Source: an uncultured Prevotellaceae bacterium (GTDB lineage Bacteria > Bacteroidota > Bacteroidia > Bacteroidales > Bacteroidaceae). Taken from it: 64,000 nt of DNA. The position numbers and the translations under genes were made by a program. Shown here in pieces: positions 1 to 8,698 of this stretch. Each line of letters starts with the position of its first letter. Within the stretch, counting starts at the first letter, position 1. A model generated the notes under the pieces. It saw nothing but the letters and a program-made list of their open reading frames with translations. It was not told the DNA's origin and made no database searches. The stretch spans positions 1 through 64,000 of the forward strand of contig CACYQD010000015.1 in assembly GCA_902776475.1 (NCBI GenBank), given 5' to 3'.

Positions 1-1293
1 CATCACACAGGTAATGAAGAACTGCAGACAGAGCAGCAATGTGCGCAGTTGGCGACCTTTAGGCGTGAGTCCGAAGGAACCTTTCAAGACAAGTGCAGGC
101 TGGAAACCGGTAACATAGAAAGCCGGATAGACACCCGCCATCACACCTACTACGATAGAGGCCAGCCCAATGCCAAGTACCAGCCACAGATGGTCGTCCA
201 AGGCGATGCTGCCTACGAAGAGTTCGCTGATGAAGGTCCATTGGGAAAGCAGATAACAAGTCACGACCGCCAGGAAGAATGCCAACAACGAAATACACAC
301 AGCCTCTCCGATGATGTTCAGACGTAGCGACGTCACGGAACTGCCCAGCACGCGTCGGGTATTGATGCTCTTGATGCGCATAGGACTCTCGGCCAGTGTG
401 AAATTGAGAAAATTGATGGCAGCAATCATCAGGACCAGCAAACACGATAGTTGGAGAATCCAGTCCACAGCCTTGTTTCCTTTGTCGTGCCAAGGGTCAA
501 TACCAGAGAACCATGTCTCAGTGAGGGGTTGCAAGCGAAGATTCAAGTTTTCTTTTGCCTCGGCTACGTCCCATTGATCCTCCATTCCGTGTTCTTTATA
601 CAGTTGATGTATTTTTTCTACCAATGGGGCAAGGATGAGTTGCTTCACTTTGTCTGTATCCATCTGCTCTCTTAGCCGGAGATAACAGTTGTAATTGTAG
701 TTCTGGAAGTTGCCCTCGTTTTCTTTTCCGAAATTGCCATAGACACAGTTCTCGACAATGCTGTTTTCAGGGAAATCTTCATAAACGCCACGCACCACTG
801 CGCTGTCTTCATTATTATACATACATCGACCTGCCACCTGGACAGAGCCAAAATACCTCATGGCAACCGAAGCGGGGATGATCACTCCTGTCTGATCGTC
901 ATCCTCCCAACCAAGTTTGCCGTCAAGCAGACGGGGAGCCAGTGTAGTCAGCGCATCATTATTGACATCACACCCATTGAACGTAAACTCAGTACCGTCT
1001 TTCGTAAAGCGACTTTCGTCCTGCCAACACCGCAACAAGGCCATGCTCTCTACCTGAGGCAACTTGGCCAGTTCGTCGGCCAAGAAGCGATTTACGTTCG
1101 ACTGCCACTTGCTATGGTCGAAAAGCGCTGGCACTTCCACTCGATACAACTGTTGGTAGTCGGTCAACCCTTTATTATAGGAGTGATTATAGGTTACTTG
1201 CGTCAAGAAGAGGTAGCAAGCGGAGAACGCTACTACCAATCCTATGAAGTTAAGCAACGTCGCCGTTTTGAAACGACGGGCCATGTAAAGCAT
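1..1293 (-). CDS. MacB/FtsX-type ABC exporter permease (partial, 3' end outside window)
   Basis: Membrane subunit of an ABC exporter, expected to work with the adaptor and TolC proteins encoded just upstream on the same strand. The frame is open from the ATG at 1293 to the window edge (431 codons), so the C-terminus is missing. A first membrane helix lies near residues 12-31 (TLLNFIGLVVAFSACYLF), then a long extracytoplasmic MacB-PCD-like region, then FtsX-like helices from about residue 277. The start lies inside the end of the adaptor gene in another frame (52-nt overlap). The ATPase subunit is not in the window and may lie beyond the left edge. The substrate cannot be read; macrolides, peptides or lipids are typical of the family. 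Confidence 0.85.
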   Translation of the reverse strand, partial: MLYMARRFKTATLLNFIGLVVAFSACYLFLTQVTYNHSYNKGLTDYQQLYRVEVPALFDHSKWQSNVNRFLADELAKLPQVESMALLRCWQDESRFTKDGTEFTFNGCDVNNDALTTLAPRLLDGKLGWEDDDQTGVIIPASVAMRYFGSVQVAGRCMYNNEDSAVVRGVYEDFPENSIVENCVYGNFGKENEGNFQNYNYNCYLRLREQMDTDKVKQLILAPLVEKIHQLYKEHGMEDQWDVAEAKENLNLRLQPLTETWFSGIDPWHDKGNKAVDWILQLSCLLVLMIAAINFLNFTLAESPMRIKSINTRRVLGSSVTSLRLNIIGEAVCISLLAFFLAVVTCYLLSQWTFISELFVGSIALDDHLWLVLGIGLASIVVGVMAGVYPAFYVTGFQPALVLKGSFGLTPKGRQLRTLLLCLQFFITCVM

Positions 1294-2537
1294 GTTTCTA
1301 AATATTTGTCCTTGAATGCCTCGTAGCCGCTGGTGACGACGCGCTCGCCCGGCTCCAGGCCTTCGAGCACTTCGTAGTGCTGCGGATTCTGACGGCCGAT
1401 GCGGATATTGCGGCGATAGGCTTTGCTGCCGCTCTTGTCGAGCACGAAGATCCATTGGCCTCCAGTGGTCTGGAAAAAGGTACCGCGAGGGATGAGAATG
1501 GCCTGCTCGGGCTGGCCCAACTCCAAATCAATGTAATAGGTCTGGCCTGTGCGGATGTTATCAGGGCGCTCGCCCCGGAAGACGAAGTCGCAACGGAACT
1601 TGCCCTCACGAACTTCGGGATAGACCTTGCGCACCTGCAGCTGGTACTGCTTGTCGCCTCGGGCGAAGGTGGCTGTCAGTCCCTGGCGCACGCGGTCGAT
1701 ATAATGCTCGTCTATCTGTGCCTGCACCTTATAGTCAGAGAGGTCGTTGATTTGCCCTATCATCTGTCCGGGCTGGATGCTCTGCCCCAACTCCACATCG
1801 AGCAGGCCCAATTCGCCAGTGGCATTGGCTCGCACCTCGAGTTTGCTCTTGCGCTGTCTCACCAACATGACATTCCGGCGCATATTCTGCAGGTTGTCCT
1901 CCATCTGGTCCATCTGGACGGTTCGATAGATGCTGTCTTGTTTCAGGCGACGGCCCACCAGGTTGCGTTTTCTGGCCGACAGTTGGTAGTCCTCTTCAGA
2001 CTGCACGTATGCCTCGCGGTTGATCATCTTCGCATCATAGAGACGTTTATTCTGCTCAAAAGTACGCTGCTTGCGGTGCGTGTCCATATCGAGTTGCGCC
2101 TGTTCTGTCAGGTTGTTGAGCCTATCCTGCTGCATGGCCACCTGTGTGTTGCGCAGCAGGTTTTGTTTCTCTGCCAGTTCCGACTCCGCATTCAGGATTT
2201 GCAAGTCGAGATTGGAGTTGCTTAGGCGCACGATGACATCGCCTTTGTGCACCATGGTACCCTCCTCAACGACTTTCTCCATCACGATACCGCCCTCTTC
2301 CGGAGATATCTGCACCACCTGAATGGGCATCACCTGACCATTGGTGCGCACATAGTCCTTGAATTCCGCGCTCTTCACCTCGTTGATGGTCAATTCGTCC
2401 TGGTTCACCCTCAACGTCGAGGCATGATTGCCGAAAATCAACCATCCGAGTATCACCAACAGAAGGACACCGCCTGCCACGTATGGCCCGTGCTTCTTCA
2501 GCTGGAAACCCTTCTTTTTTTCGATTACTCTGTCCAT
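1242..2537 (-). CDS. HlyD/RND-type periplasmic adaptor subunit
   Basis: Membrane-fusion protein linking the inner-membrane permease to the TolC channel. The likely start is the ATG at 2537 (MDRVIEKKKGFQ, 431 residues), which overlaps the tolC stop by 13 nt; an in-frame ATG at 2597 lies deep inside tolC and is less likely. One membrane helix at residues 17-36 is followed by a lipoyl-like half motif (SPEEGGIVMEKVVEEGTMV), a long Gln/Arg-rich coiled coil of about 120 residues, the second lipoyl half and beta-barrel domains ending near EGLEPGERVVTSGYEAF. The last 17 or so residues (ETCFTWPVVSKRRRCLTS) are read from sequence that also encodes the permease start and do not look like a normal adaptor tail, so an indel near 1300 is possible. 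Confidence 0.9.
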   Translation of the reverse strand: MDRVIEKKKGFQLKKHGPYVAGGVLLLVILGWLIFGNHASTLRVNQDELTINEVKSAEFKDYVRTNGQVMPIQVVQISPEEGGIVMEKVVEEGTMVHKGDVIVRLSNSNLDLQILNAESELAEKQNLLRNTQVAMQQDRLNNLTEQAQLDMDTHRKQRTFEQNKRLYDAKMINREAYVQSEEDYQLSARKRNLVGRRLKQDSIYRTVQMDQMEDNLQNMRRNVMLVRQRKSKLEVRANATGELGLLDVELGQSIQPGQMIGQINDLSDYKVQAQIDEHYIDRVRQGLTATFARGDKQYQLQVRKVYPEVREGKFRCDFVFRGERPDNIRTGQTYYIDLELGQPEQAILIPRGTFFQTTGGQWIFVLDKSGSKAYRRNIRIGRQNPQHYEVLEGLEPGERVVTSGYEAFKDKYLETCFTWPVVSKRRRCLTS

Positions 2538-3865
2538 ATCGTCATTCCTTGATAGTATCTTACTAACTGTTCCTTCACCATGGCCATCAGTCGGCATTGC
2601 AGCAGCGTCGCCTTCGAATGCAACAGTTGCGCCGAGGTGGTATGCAGGTCGATGGCAGTGCTCAGGCCATCCTTATACTGATGATAAGTCAGTTGATAAG
2701 CCAGCGAGTCCGCCGCTACTTTTTTCACCATCTGTACCGTCTGTTTGAGATACCCCTGCCAGTCGAGCCATGCCTCACGGCAGAGCTTTTCCAATTCGGC
2801 ATGTTTCAGTTGATAAGCCTCACATGCCAACAGATAATTGTTCTTCGCCTTGCGGATGTTGCTCACTATCTGCATGCGGTTGAAAATCGGTATGCTTAGT
2901 GTCACTCCCACATACTCGCCCATGTTGTTGCTGAACTGTTTTCCAAAGGACTGTGCATTCTGTGTATGCAAGGTTTTGTAATAAGTGGTGCTCAGGCCCG
3001 CGCTCAGTGAGAGAGTGGGGAAAAGGGAGGCACGGGCCTGGCTCCACTCATGCTTGGATGATTCTACTTGATACCGCGCTTGTTGCAAGGCAGGGTGCAA
3101 TGGAGAGCAGAATGGCTGTATGGCATCCTGTCGGTGGGAGTAAGAAATTCCCAACTCATGAGTTGTGGATTGGGCTTCCTCGAAAGGAGAGATAACGGCG
3201 AGACTGTCCGTCAACGGATAGGCCATCTCTTTTTTCAGCTCCAGCAAGGCGCTGGCAAGGAGGTTCTGCTGACGGGTCACCTCATAGTCGGCCTCGGCAT
3301 GCTGCGACTCCACCAATGCCACGTCGGCGGCACTCTTGCGCCCCACCTCCTCCAGCAGACGTGTCTGCCGCAACAGCAGTTCTGTTTCCTGCAGTTTCTC
3401 CTGAGCCATCATGACCATACCCTCATCATACACCACATTGACGAAGGCCTGCAGCACATTGAGTGCGGTCTGGTCCTGTTGTTGCCTCAACGCCTGATGC
3501 CCCATCAGCACACTAGCCTTGGCAGCCTTCAGCGCGTGCAAACGATTGAATCCATCAAACACCGGCAACGAAACCTGTGCGGAATAGCCATTATAAAAGG
3601 TGCTCACATCGGTATAGCCGTTGGTCTCTGGGTCAATCGCCCTTCCGAAGTTATACTGAGCACCGATGTTGGCATCCACAGCAGGAAGGAATCGGCCGGC
3701 AGCACTGGTTTTGGCCACCTTGTAGTTGTCGAGTTCCAATTCTGCCTGCTTCACCTCATGGTTGTGCTCCACGGCATACTGCATGCACTGCATGGCCGTC
3801 CAACGCGGCTGAGCCTCCGTCTGTGCAGCATAAAACACCAGTATGGCAAATATGATTTTTCTCAT
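2525..3865 (-). CDS. TolC family outer-membrane efflux protein
   Basis: Outer-membrane channel of the tripartite exporter, 446 residues, normal length for the family. A signal peptide (MRKIIFAILVFYAAQTEAQ) is followed by two OEP repeats rich in helical Ala/Gln segments; typical features are an early Tyr-Ala-Val-Glu-His-Asn motif and GAQYNFGRAIDP in the first repeat, and YVGVTLSIPIFNRMQ in the second. It is the first gene of the tolC-adaptor-permease operon and has its own promoter just upstream. The two-component pair at 4007-5483 is divergent from it and is the obvious candidate regulator. Confidence 0.93.
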   Translation of the reverse strand: MRKIIFAILVFYAAQTEAQPRWTAMQCMQYAVEHNHEVKQAELELDNYKVAKTSAAGRFLPAVDANIGAQYNFGRAIDPETNGYTDVSTFYNGYSAQVSLPVFDGFNRLHALKAAKASVLMGHQALRQQQDQTALNVLQAFVNVVYDEGMVMMAQEKLQETELLLRQTRLLEEVGRKSAADVALVESQHAEADYEVTRQQNLLASALLELKKEMAYPLTDSLAVISPFEEAQSTTHELGISYSHRQDAIQPFCSPLHPALQQARYQVESSKHEWSQARASLFPTLSLSAGLSTTYYKTLHTQNAQSFGKQFSNNMGEYVGVTLSIPIFNRMQIVSNIRKAKNNYLLACEAYQLKHAELEKLCREAWLDWQGYLKQTVQMVKKVAADSLAYQLTYHQYKDGLSTAIDLHTTSAQLLHSKATLLQCRLMAMVKEQLVRYYQGMTIWTE

Positions 3866-3887
3866 ACCATTTTCTTTTTGTACACTG

Positions 3888-3919
3888 CAAAGATATAGTC
3901 CTTCTGAGAAACCCGCAAT
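3888..3919 (-). promoter_or_regulatory. Promoter of the tolC-adaptor-permease operon
   Basis: Reading the minus strand: ATTG (3919-3916), 20 bp, TATCTTTG (3895-3888). This matches the Bacteroidetes consensus TTTG-N19-21-TAnnTTTG with one mismatch in the -33 box. The tolC ATG follows 22 nt further on. Confidence 0.7.
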
Positions 3920-3993
3920 CCTTTTCGGACGGAGGAAAGTTGATTGTCTAAAAATTATACACCCCGACGTATGATTCTTTGACGGTTTATTTG

Positions 3994-4001
3994 TACTTTC
4001 G
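3994..4001 (+). promoter_or_regulatory. Probable -7 box for the response-regulator gene
   Basis: TACTTTCG, a common variant of TAnnTTTG, ends only 5 nt before the ATG at 4007. If used, the transcript would be leaderless or nearly so. I see no good -33 box at the right distance. Confidence 0.45.
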
Positions 4002-4006
4002 CACCC

Positions 4007-4531
4007 ATGAAAAAGTATGGTACTATTTTAATCGTTGATGACAATGCCGCAGTGCTGACGGCCATGCGCTATCTGCTCGACTCCACGTTTGAGCAGATAC
4101 TGACCACATCTCAGCCCAATGAGATTCTGAAGATGATGGCCCAACAGCCTGTAGACATGGTCTTGTTGGATATGAACTTCACCCTCGGAGTGAACAGCGG
4201 CAACGAGGGACTTCTGTGGCTGCGCACCATCCGCAAGCACCATCCCCAGACTCCTGTCGTGCTGTTGACCGCATACGCTGATGTCAGTCTGGCTGTAAAG
4301 GGACTGAAAAGCGGTGCCTCAGACTTCATTGCCAAGCCATGGGACAATGATGAGTTGGTGCGCAAACTGAGAGACGTGCTCGACATGCAAAATGAGATTG
4401 TCACCCTCGATGAGATGGAAGCGCAGCATATCCGGCGCGCCATTGACCACTGCCACGGCAACCTGAGCCGCGCTGCAGAGATGCTGGGCATCACACGGCA
4501 GACACTCTATAACAAGATGAAGAGACTATAA
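4007..4531 (+). CDS. REC-Fis response regulator lacking the AAA+ domain
   Basis: Two-component response regulator of 174 residues. The receiver domain (about 1-125) has the acidic pair D11-D12, phosphoacceptor D55 (VLLDMNF), T88 and K110-P111. A short linker leads directly to a Fis-type helix-turn-helix (LSRAAEMLGITRQTLYNKMK, about 153-172). That tail is the type normally found after an AAA+ sigma-54 activation domain in NtrC-like regulators, but the whole AAA+ domain is absent, as in the PrrA/RegA architecture. It therefore should not activate sigma-54 promoters. The kinase gene follows after a 7-bp repeat tract, and the exporter operon is divergent. Confidence 0.9.
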   Translation: MKKYGTILIVDDNAAVLTAMRYLLDSTFEQILTTSQPNEILKMMAQQPVDMVLLDMNFTLGVNSGNEGLLWLRTIRKHHPQTPVVLLTAYADVSLAVKGLKSGASDFIAKPWDNDELVRKLRDVLDMQNEIVTLDEMEAQHIRRAIDHCHGNLSRAAEMLGITRQTLYNKMKRL

Positions 4532-4594
4532 GATTGAAAATTGAAGATTGAAGATTGAAGATTGAAGATTGAAGATTGAAAATTGAAAATTGAA
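4532..4594 (+). repeat. Nine 7-bp tandem repeats (RATTGAA) between regulator and kinase genes
   Basis: Starting right after the regulator stop codon, nine units of GATTGAA or AATTGAA run without interruption to 4594. The kinase ATG is at 4599. Unit number sets the regulator-to-kinase distance, and each unit carries a TTG and a TGA. Such short tracts change length by slippage. Confidence 0.95.
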
Positions 4595-4598
4595 GATA

Positions 4599-5483
4599 AT
4601 GATTGCAATCTATATCATAATAGGTATCATCATAATGGTATGTTTTGCATGGCTTGTGTATCACCAACGGAAGTTGCGGTTGCGTGCCCACCTCATGCAA
4701 GAGGCCATCCGCAACCACGACTTCACCTTCCGCCTTCCTCTCGATGGCCTTTTGCCGGGGGAACGTGCCATGCAACAAACACTGAACAAGTTAGGAGAAA
4801 CCATTCGTCAGCAAGTGAACCAGAATGAAGTGGAATCATGGGAACGGCTTACCCGCGTGCTGACCCATGAGATAATGAATGCCACAGCCCCCATCACCAG
4901 CATCAGCCAATCCATGCTTGACCGTGACGATGTGAAAGGTTCTCCTCTTGAACCTGGCATTCAGGCTATCTTCGACACCAGCCGCCATCTGAACAACTTC
5001 GTGGTGAATTACCGCAAGATGTCGGAACTGGAGAAACCTGTATTGGCAGACGTTCCACTTCGTTCAATGCTTGATGATGTCTGTATAGCCTACCCAAAAC
5101 TGACTTGGGAGGTTGACATGGCTACAGAAATGATCGTCCGTGCTGATGCAGGAATGTTACGGCAAGTGCTGATGAACCTGGCAAAAAACGCAGTGGAAGC
5201 AAAAGCGAAGAGAATAGTCATCCAACAGATAGAGGAGCCGTCGAATCATCAGCAATTCATGCTTTACATTGGTAATGACGGTCTGCCCATCCCAGCAGAG
5301 AACCGCCAATCGCTCTTTGTACCCTTCTTTACGACAAAGCGCAACGGCAGCGGAATTGGCCTTTCCCTGAGTCGTCGTATGATGATACAGCAAGGTGGTA
5401 TGCTCGACCTTGCTGAAAAGCCATTGTCGGGATGTCATGCAGGTTTCATCCTTACCATTCTGATTTCGCAACATAATCAATAA
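4599..5483 (+). CDS. Membrane-bound sensor histidine kinase
   Basis: Partner kinase of the REC-Fis regulator, 294 residues from the ATG at 4599 (a TTG at 4590 lies in the repeat tract). One N-terminal membrane helix (about 2-22), a short HAMP-less linker, an H box (LTHEIMNATAPI, His at about residue 90), then an ATPase domain with N box (LMNLAKNAVEAKA), G1 (NDGLPIP), F box (PFFTTK) and G2 (GSGIGLSLS). There is no room for a periplasmic sensor domain, so the signal is probably sensed in the membrane or inside the cell. It is likely co-transcribed with the regulator. Confidence 0.9.
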   Translation: MIAIYIIIGIIIMVCFAWLVYHQRKLRLRAHLMQEAIRNHDFTFRLPLDGLLPGERAMQQTLNKLGETIRQQVNQNEVESWERLTRVLTHEIMNATAPITSISQSMLDRDDVKGSPLEPGIQAIFDTSRHLNNFVVNYRKMSELEKPVLADVPLRSMLDDVCIAYPKLTWEVDMATEMIVRADAGMLRQVLMNLAKNAVEAKAKRIVIQQIEEPSNHQQFMLYIGNDGLPIPAENRQSLFVPFFTTKRNGSGIGLSLSRRMMIQQGGMLDLAEKPLSGCHAGFILTILISQHNQ

Positions 5484-5920
5484 GGTGATGATACAAATGA
5501 CGCCTAAACAGATTTTCCATATCACCTCGATTAAATGGCCTCCAGAGATCTGAAAAAAGATGCCGCGATGGATGAGGATATCCTGTATGAACGGGGCAAT
5601 CCCGAGATAGAGCAACTTCGATGCGAAGCTTCGAAGTACAACAGCAAAGCGCCGCGATCTTTCACAGACAGCGGCGCTTTTTTCCAAGAAAAATTACACT
5701 CTATTGATTATAAAGCCTAATACCTAAAACAATTGGAGAACATTATTGTATCATCTATATTTCACTGCAAATATAACACATTTCATCACTCGTTGAAAAC
5801 CAAACCGCAACAAAAAAAGCCACGGAACGGTCATATTTCCTTTTTAGGCAAAAAGTATCTATCAATCGACAAAAACAAAGGACGACTTTCTCCAGATTAG
5901 CGTTTCGTCGAAGCACCTAT
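5484..5920. other. 437-bp gap without a convincing gene
   Basis: The gap holds a strong hairpin at 5646-5683. An open frame on the minus strand (5687 down to 5157) encodes a hydrophobic stretch but runs into the kinase gene antisense and has no promoter or start support. A plus-strand frame (5535-5720) is equally unsupported. The rest, 5690-5920, is AT-rich and I see no further structure in it. Confidence 0.5.
5646..5683 (+). terminator. Rho-independent terminator after the kinase gene
   Basis: Perfect 10-bp arms AAAGCGCCGC and GCGGCGCTTT with a 15-nt loop, followed by a T run. It is oriented to end transcription from the two-component genes. Confidence 0.75.
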
Positions 5921-7024
5921 CTATCTTTTCAGTGCAATATTGTAATTATAATAGCGCTTGTTGCCCGTGATATCCTCAACGACCCTGATGAAAGGAGGGA
6001 ATTTCACCGACTCGTCGGAGGCTACGCCCTTGGTCTCGAGTATCTGCAAGCCTGGCATAGGATGGTCGAAGGTGTCAAGTTCGAAATACTGCCCTTTCCA
6101 GATGAAACTCTTACGAGTCTTCTGTATGGTCTGCCGGTATGGGTCGGCCTGTTGCAGAAGCGAGGTATAGAGATTGTTGCTGATCTGCCTTTCTGTCTGC
6201 ACGCATTCCGTCTCCGAGATGGGCGTCTTCGTGGTATGCACATAGACGTACTTGCCTTGCCACCCCCTCTTTCTGAGCCTCACCTCACAACCTGGTTCAG
6301 CCACCAGATATGTCTGGGTGATCTTGCTGATGATGCTCTCTGGCAGTTCATCAGTCACCTCCACGATATATTTGCGCTCCTCCTCGATGGGCTGGGGCAG
6401 TCCGAGCACGAAGGAGATTTCCTTGATGACCCGATTGAGTTTCTTCTCAAAATCCTCATGGTTGTTGATCACCCTCAGATGCGAGTGACCTGTCCATGCG
6501 CCAATCACCTTCTTGTCAAGGAGGCGGGCTATTCTCAATCCCTCCTCATCCATCTTCTCATAACGCTGCGAATTGGTGCTCGTGGTGTAGAACTGCTCGG
6601 CTCCGTCGGCAGCGGAGACAAGATGGAGCACGGCATCGTAGCGATGGTCACGCAACTGGACCGTTGAGGTACCGAGCGACTTGGTGATGTCTTCCCACAT
6701 CTCCGGTGTCATGTAGGCAGAAATGTCCATCGCACCCCTGTCGCAGACCAGGAGAGTGGGCTGGTCGCACTCCTGGGCCATTCTCAAAAACTTGTCCTCA
6801 AGGGAAAGCTGGATCTCAAGGGTGGCTTTCTCTCCTTGATAGAAGAGGCCCTTGTTGTCGGTGAGGTAGTCCATTCCGGCCTGACTGAAGAGCGTCGGCA
6901 CTTCGGGGATGGTGAAGACCTTATAGCCAAGGCTGGAGAAATGCTCAATGATTTTCACGAGGGCAGTGGTCTTGCCAGCGCAAGGACCTCCCGTCAGTAC
7001 GATTCTCTTGATGTCTGTATTCAT
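5921..7024 (-). CDS. AAA family ATPase fused to a CYTH domain
   Basis: A 367-residue protein with two parts. The N-terminal NadR/Ttd14-like P-loop ATPase has Walker A GGPCAGKTT (12-20) and a CDRGAMD motif. The C-terminal CYTH triphosphate-tunnel domain begins near residue 215 (ERKYIVEV) and includes EVRLRKR and a basic second half. Proteins of this type are thought to handle nucleotides or triphosphates, but no substrate is established. It lies 20 nt downstream of pepD on the same strand and is probably transcribed with it. Confidence 0.85.
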   Translation of the reverse strand: MNTDIKRIVLTGGPCAGKTTALVKIIEHFSSLGYKVFTIPEVPTLFSQAGMDYLTDNKGLFYQGEKATLEIQLSLEDKFLRMAQECDQPTLLVCDRGAMDISAYMTPEMWEDITKSLGTSTVQLRDHRYDAVLHLVSAADGAEQFYTTSTNSQRYEKMDEEGLRIARLLDKKVIGAWTGHSHLRVINNHEDFEKKLNRVIKEISFVLGLPQPIEEERKYIVEVTDELPESIISKITQTYLVAEPGCEVRLRKRGWQGKYVYVHTTKTPISETECVQTERQISNNLYTSLLQQADPYRQTIQKTRKSFIWKGQYFELDTFDHPMPGLQILETKGVASDESVKFPPFIRVVEDITGNKRYYNYNIALKR

Positions 7025-7044
7025 GACTGAAAAAGTGTTGATTT

Positions 7045-8520
7045 CTATTTCAAGGTAAGCGGGTCGGCCTCAGCCAGTTTATCCAGCAACCGCAGGAAGA
7101 CTCGCCAGATGTCACTGATAGTGCTGAGTTCCACCCGTTCGGAAGTAGAATGAGGCTCCACGATCCTGGGGCCGATACTTGCAATTTGTATGCCAGGGTA
7201 ATGCTGCACGAAATAGCCTGCCTCGAGCACGAAGTGCATGGCCACGAGTCTGGGCCGCCATCCAAGTTCCTCGTCAAAGGCATCAGAAGTCATGCGCAGG
7301 AACGGTGAGTCCGGATTCTCCTGCCATGCCGGTGCTTTCATGACGGTGGAAGACACAGCCCCGGCCTCTTTCATCACCTGGGCAATCTCATCAGCCACGT
7401 TCTGCATTTCATCATCGATGAAACTGCGTGTATGCGTCGTGACAACGAGGTCGTCGCCATCGACGAAGATACGTCCCACATTGTTGGATGTCTCCACGGT
7501 GTCTTGCATCGTGTCACTCATCCGTATCACACCCTGGGGAATCTGTTCCAAGCATCTCATAAACTGATGGAACCTCTCCTCTGCCATCACCTTCTCACAG
7601 GGTTGTACCTTCTCGATATGGCATCTGACCTCCGGATCGGTCTCACCATACTCCTCCATCACCCATTGATTGAAGATGGTCTCCTGTTCACGGACGAACT
7701 CGGCCGCCTCACCCGAAGGAGCGGAGATGACCACTTCGGCGGAGGAAGCGATGGACGCATTGGCCTCACCTATATTAATATACGCCAGATCGATGTCATA
7801 TTCGTTGTAGATGGCAGCCAGGACTGCCCATGCCATCATGACCGCGCTGGCCCTGTTTTTGTTGATATCGACACCTGAATGTCCGCCTTTTCCGCCGTCT
7901 ATCCGGATACGGTACCACCGGCGCTTTCCCCCGGGAGCCTGCACCCATCCTGCCGGGAAGCGGTGCACCTGAAGTGTGGCACCCGCAGCACCCGTGGTGA
8001 TCGTGTCATAGTCCTCGGAGTCGAGGTTGATGACTTTCCTTCCTTTGATGAAATCAGGCGACAAGGCTGCCGCTCCTGTCATGCCGTCCTCCTCATTGGT
8101 CGTCGTGATGACCTCGAGGGGACCATGCTTGACAGAGTCATCGGCCAGAACGGCAAGAGCCATCGAGAGACCGATGCCGTTGTCTGCTCCAAGCGAGGTG
8201 CCCCTCGCCTTCATCCACCCATGATCCTCATAAGCCGCCACGGGGTCCTGCAGCGGTTTTTCCATACCCACACAGACCATGTCCATGTGGTTGAGCACCA
8301 CCACGGGTTCAGCATCCTCATATCCCGGCGTGGCCGGTTTGCTGATCACCACACAGTTCTGACCGTCCCGCCGCCAGGCGAGTCCGAGTTTTTGTGCATA
8401 GTCACAAAGGAAATCAGCAATCCGCTCCTCGTGGTGAGAAGGTCTTGGTATTTGGTTGATTTGCTTGAATATCTCCATGACAGCCGCAGGTGGAGAAGAA
8501 AAAGGCTTATGATTTCCCAT
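7045..8520 (-). CDS. pepD: Aminoacyl-histidine dipeptidase (PepD, M20 family)
   Basis: Zinc-dependent cytoplasmic dipeptidase (carnosinase type), 491 residues. M20 metal-site motifs are visible: HMD in VVLNHMDMV, the aspartate in SLGADNGIG, the Glu pair in TTNEEDGMTGA, DSED, and HSGVDI in the lid domain; a C-terminal His lies in VAMHFVLEAGY. An upstream in-frame ATG at 8589 would precede the promoter at 8560-8590, so the ATG at 8520 (MGNHKPFSS) is chosen. First gene of a likely two-gene operon with the AAA-CYTH gene. Confidence 0.93.
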   Translation of the reverse strand: MGNHKPFSSPPAAVMEIFKQINQIPRPSHHEERIADFLCDYAQKLGLAWRRDGQNCVVISKPATPGYEDAEPVVVLNHMDMVCVGMEKPLQDPVAAYEDHGWMKARGTSLGADNGIGLSMALAVLADDSVKHGPLEVITTTNEEDGMTGAAALSPDFIKGRKVINLDSEDYDTITTGAAGATLQVHRFPAGWVQAPGGKRRWYRIRIDGGKGGHSGVDINKNRASAVMMAWAVLAAIYNEYDIDLAYINIGEANASIASSAEVVISAPSGEAAEFVREQETIFNQWVMEEYGETDPEVRCHIEKVQPCEKVMAEERFHQFMRCLEQIPQGVIRMSDTMQDTVETSNNVGRIFVDGDDLVVTTHTRSFIDDEMQNVADEIAQVMKEAGAVSSTVMKAPAWQENPDSPFLRMTSDAFDEELGWRPRLVAMHFVLEAGYFVQHYPGIQIASIGPRIVEPHSTSERVELSTISDIWRVFLRLLDKLAEADPLTLK

Positions 8521-8559
8521 GGCAAATGAATTAGATAGCTTGGTCTTTAAATGACTATG

Positions 8560-8590
8560 CAAAGATAATGCAAACAGACGGCAATTCAAA
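8560..8590 (-). promoter_or_regulatory. Promoter of pepD
   Basis: Minus strand TTTG (8590-8587), 19 bp, TATCTTTG (8567-8560): a full match to the Bacteroidetes consensus. It lies between two candidate start codons and so favours the ATG at 8520. Confidence 0.8.
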
Positions 8591-8635
8591 ATAAAAGCCG
8601 ATTTAATTTTCGTGGATGTAAAAAAGCCTTCTATA

Positions 8636-8667
8636 TTTGTCTATTCCATGAGAAAAGTGTAATTTTG
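8636..8667 (+). promoter_or_regulatory. Promoter of the SGNH-MBOAT-esterase operon
   Basis: TTTG (8636-8639), 20 bp, TAATTTTG (8660-8667); a full consensus match 31 nt before the ATG at 8699. Confidence 0.8.
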
Positions 8668-8698
8668 CACTCGAATTAAAAAAGAAGCATCATTCCAC

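Noticed and set aside
1377..2225. Long open frame opposite the adaptor gene
   Set aside because: It is the antisense shadow of a well-supported HlyD-type gene; low-complexity Leu/His/Val composition, no promoter. The same holds for long frames opposite MBOAT, htrA, GH51, metallophosphoesterase, rSAM and phosphatase genes.
5157..5687. Minus-strand frame with hydrophobic stretches after the kinase gene
   Set aside because: More than half is antisense to the kinase; start lies in a terminator stem; no promoter. Could be a remnant, but I cannot support a gene.
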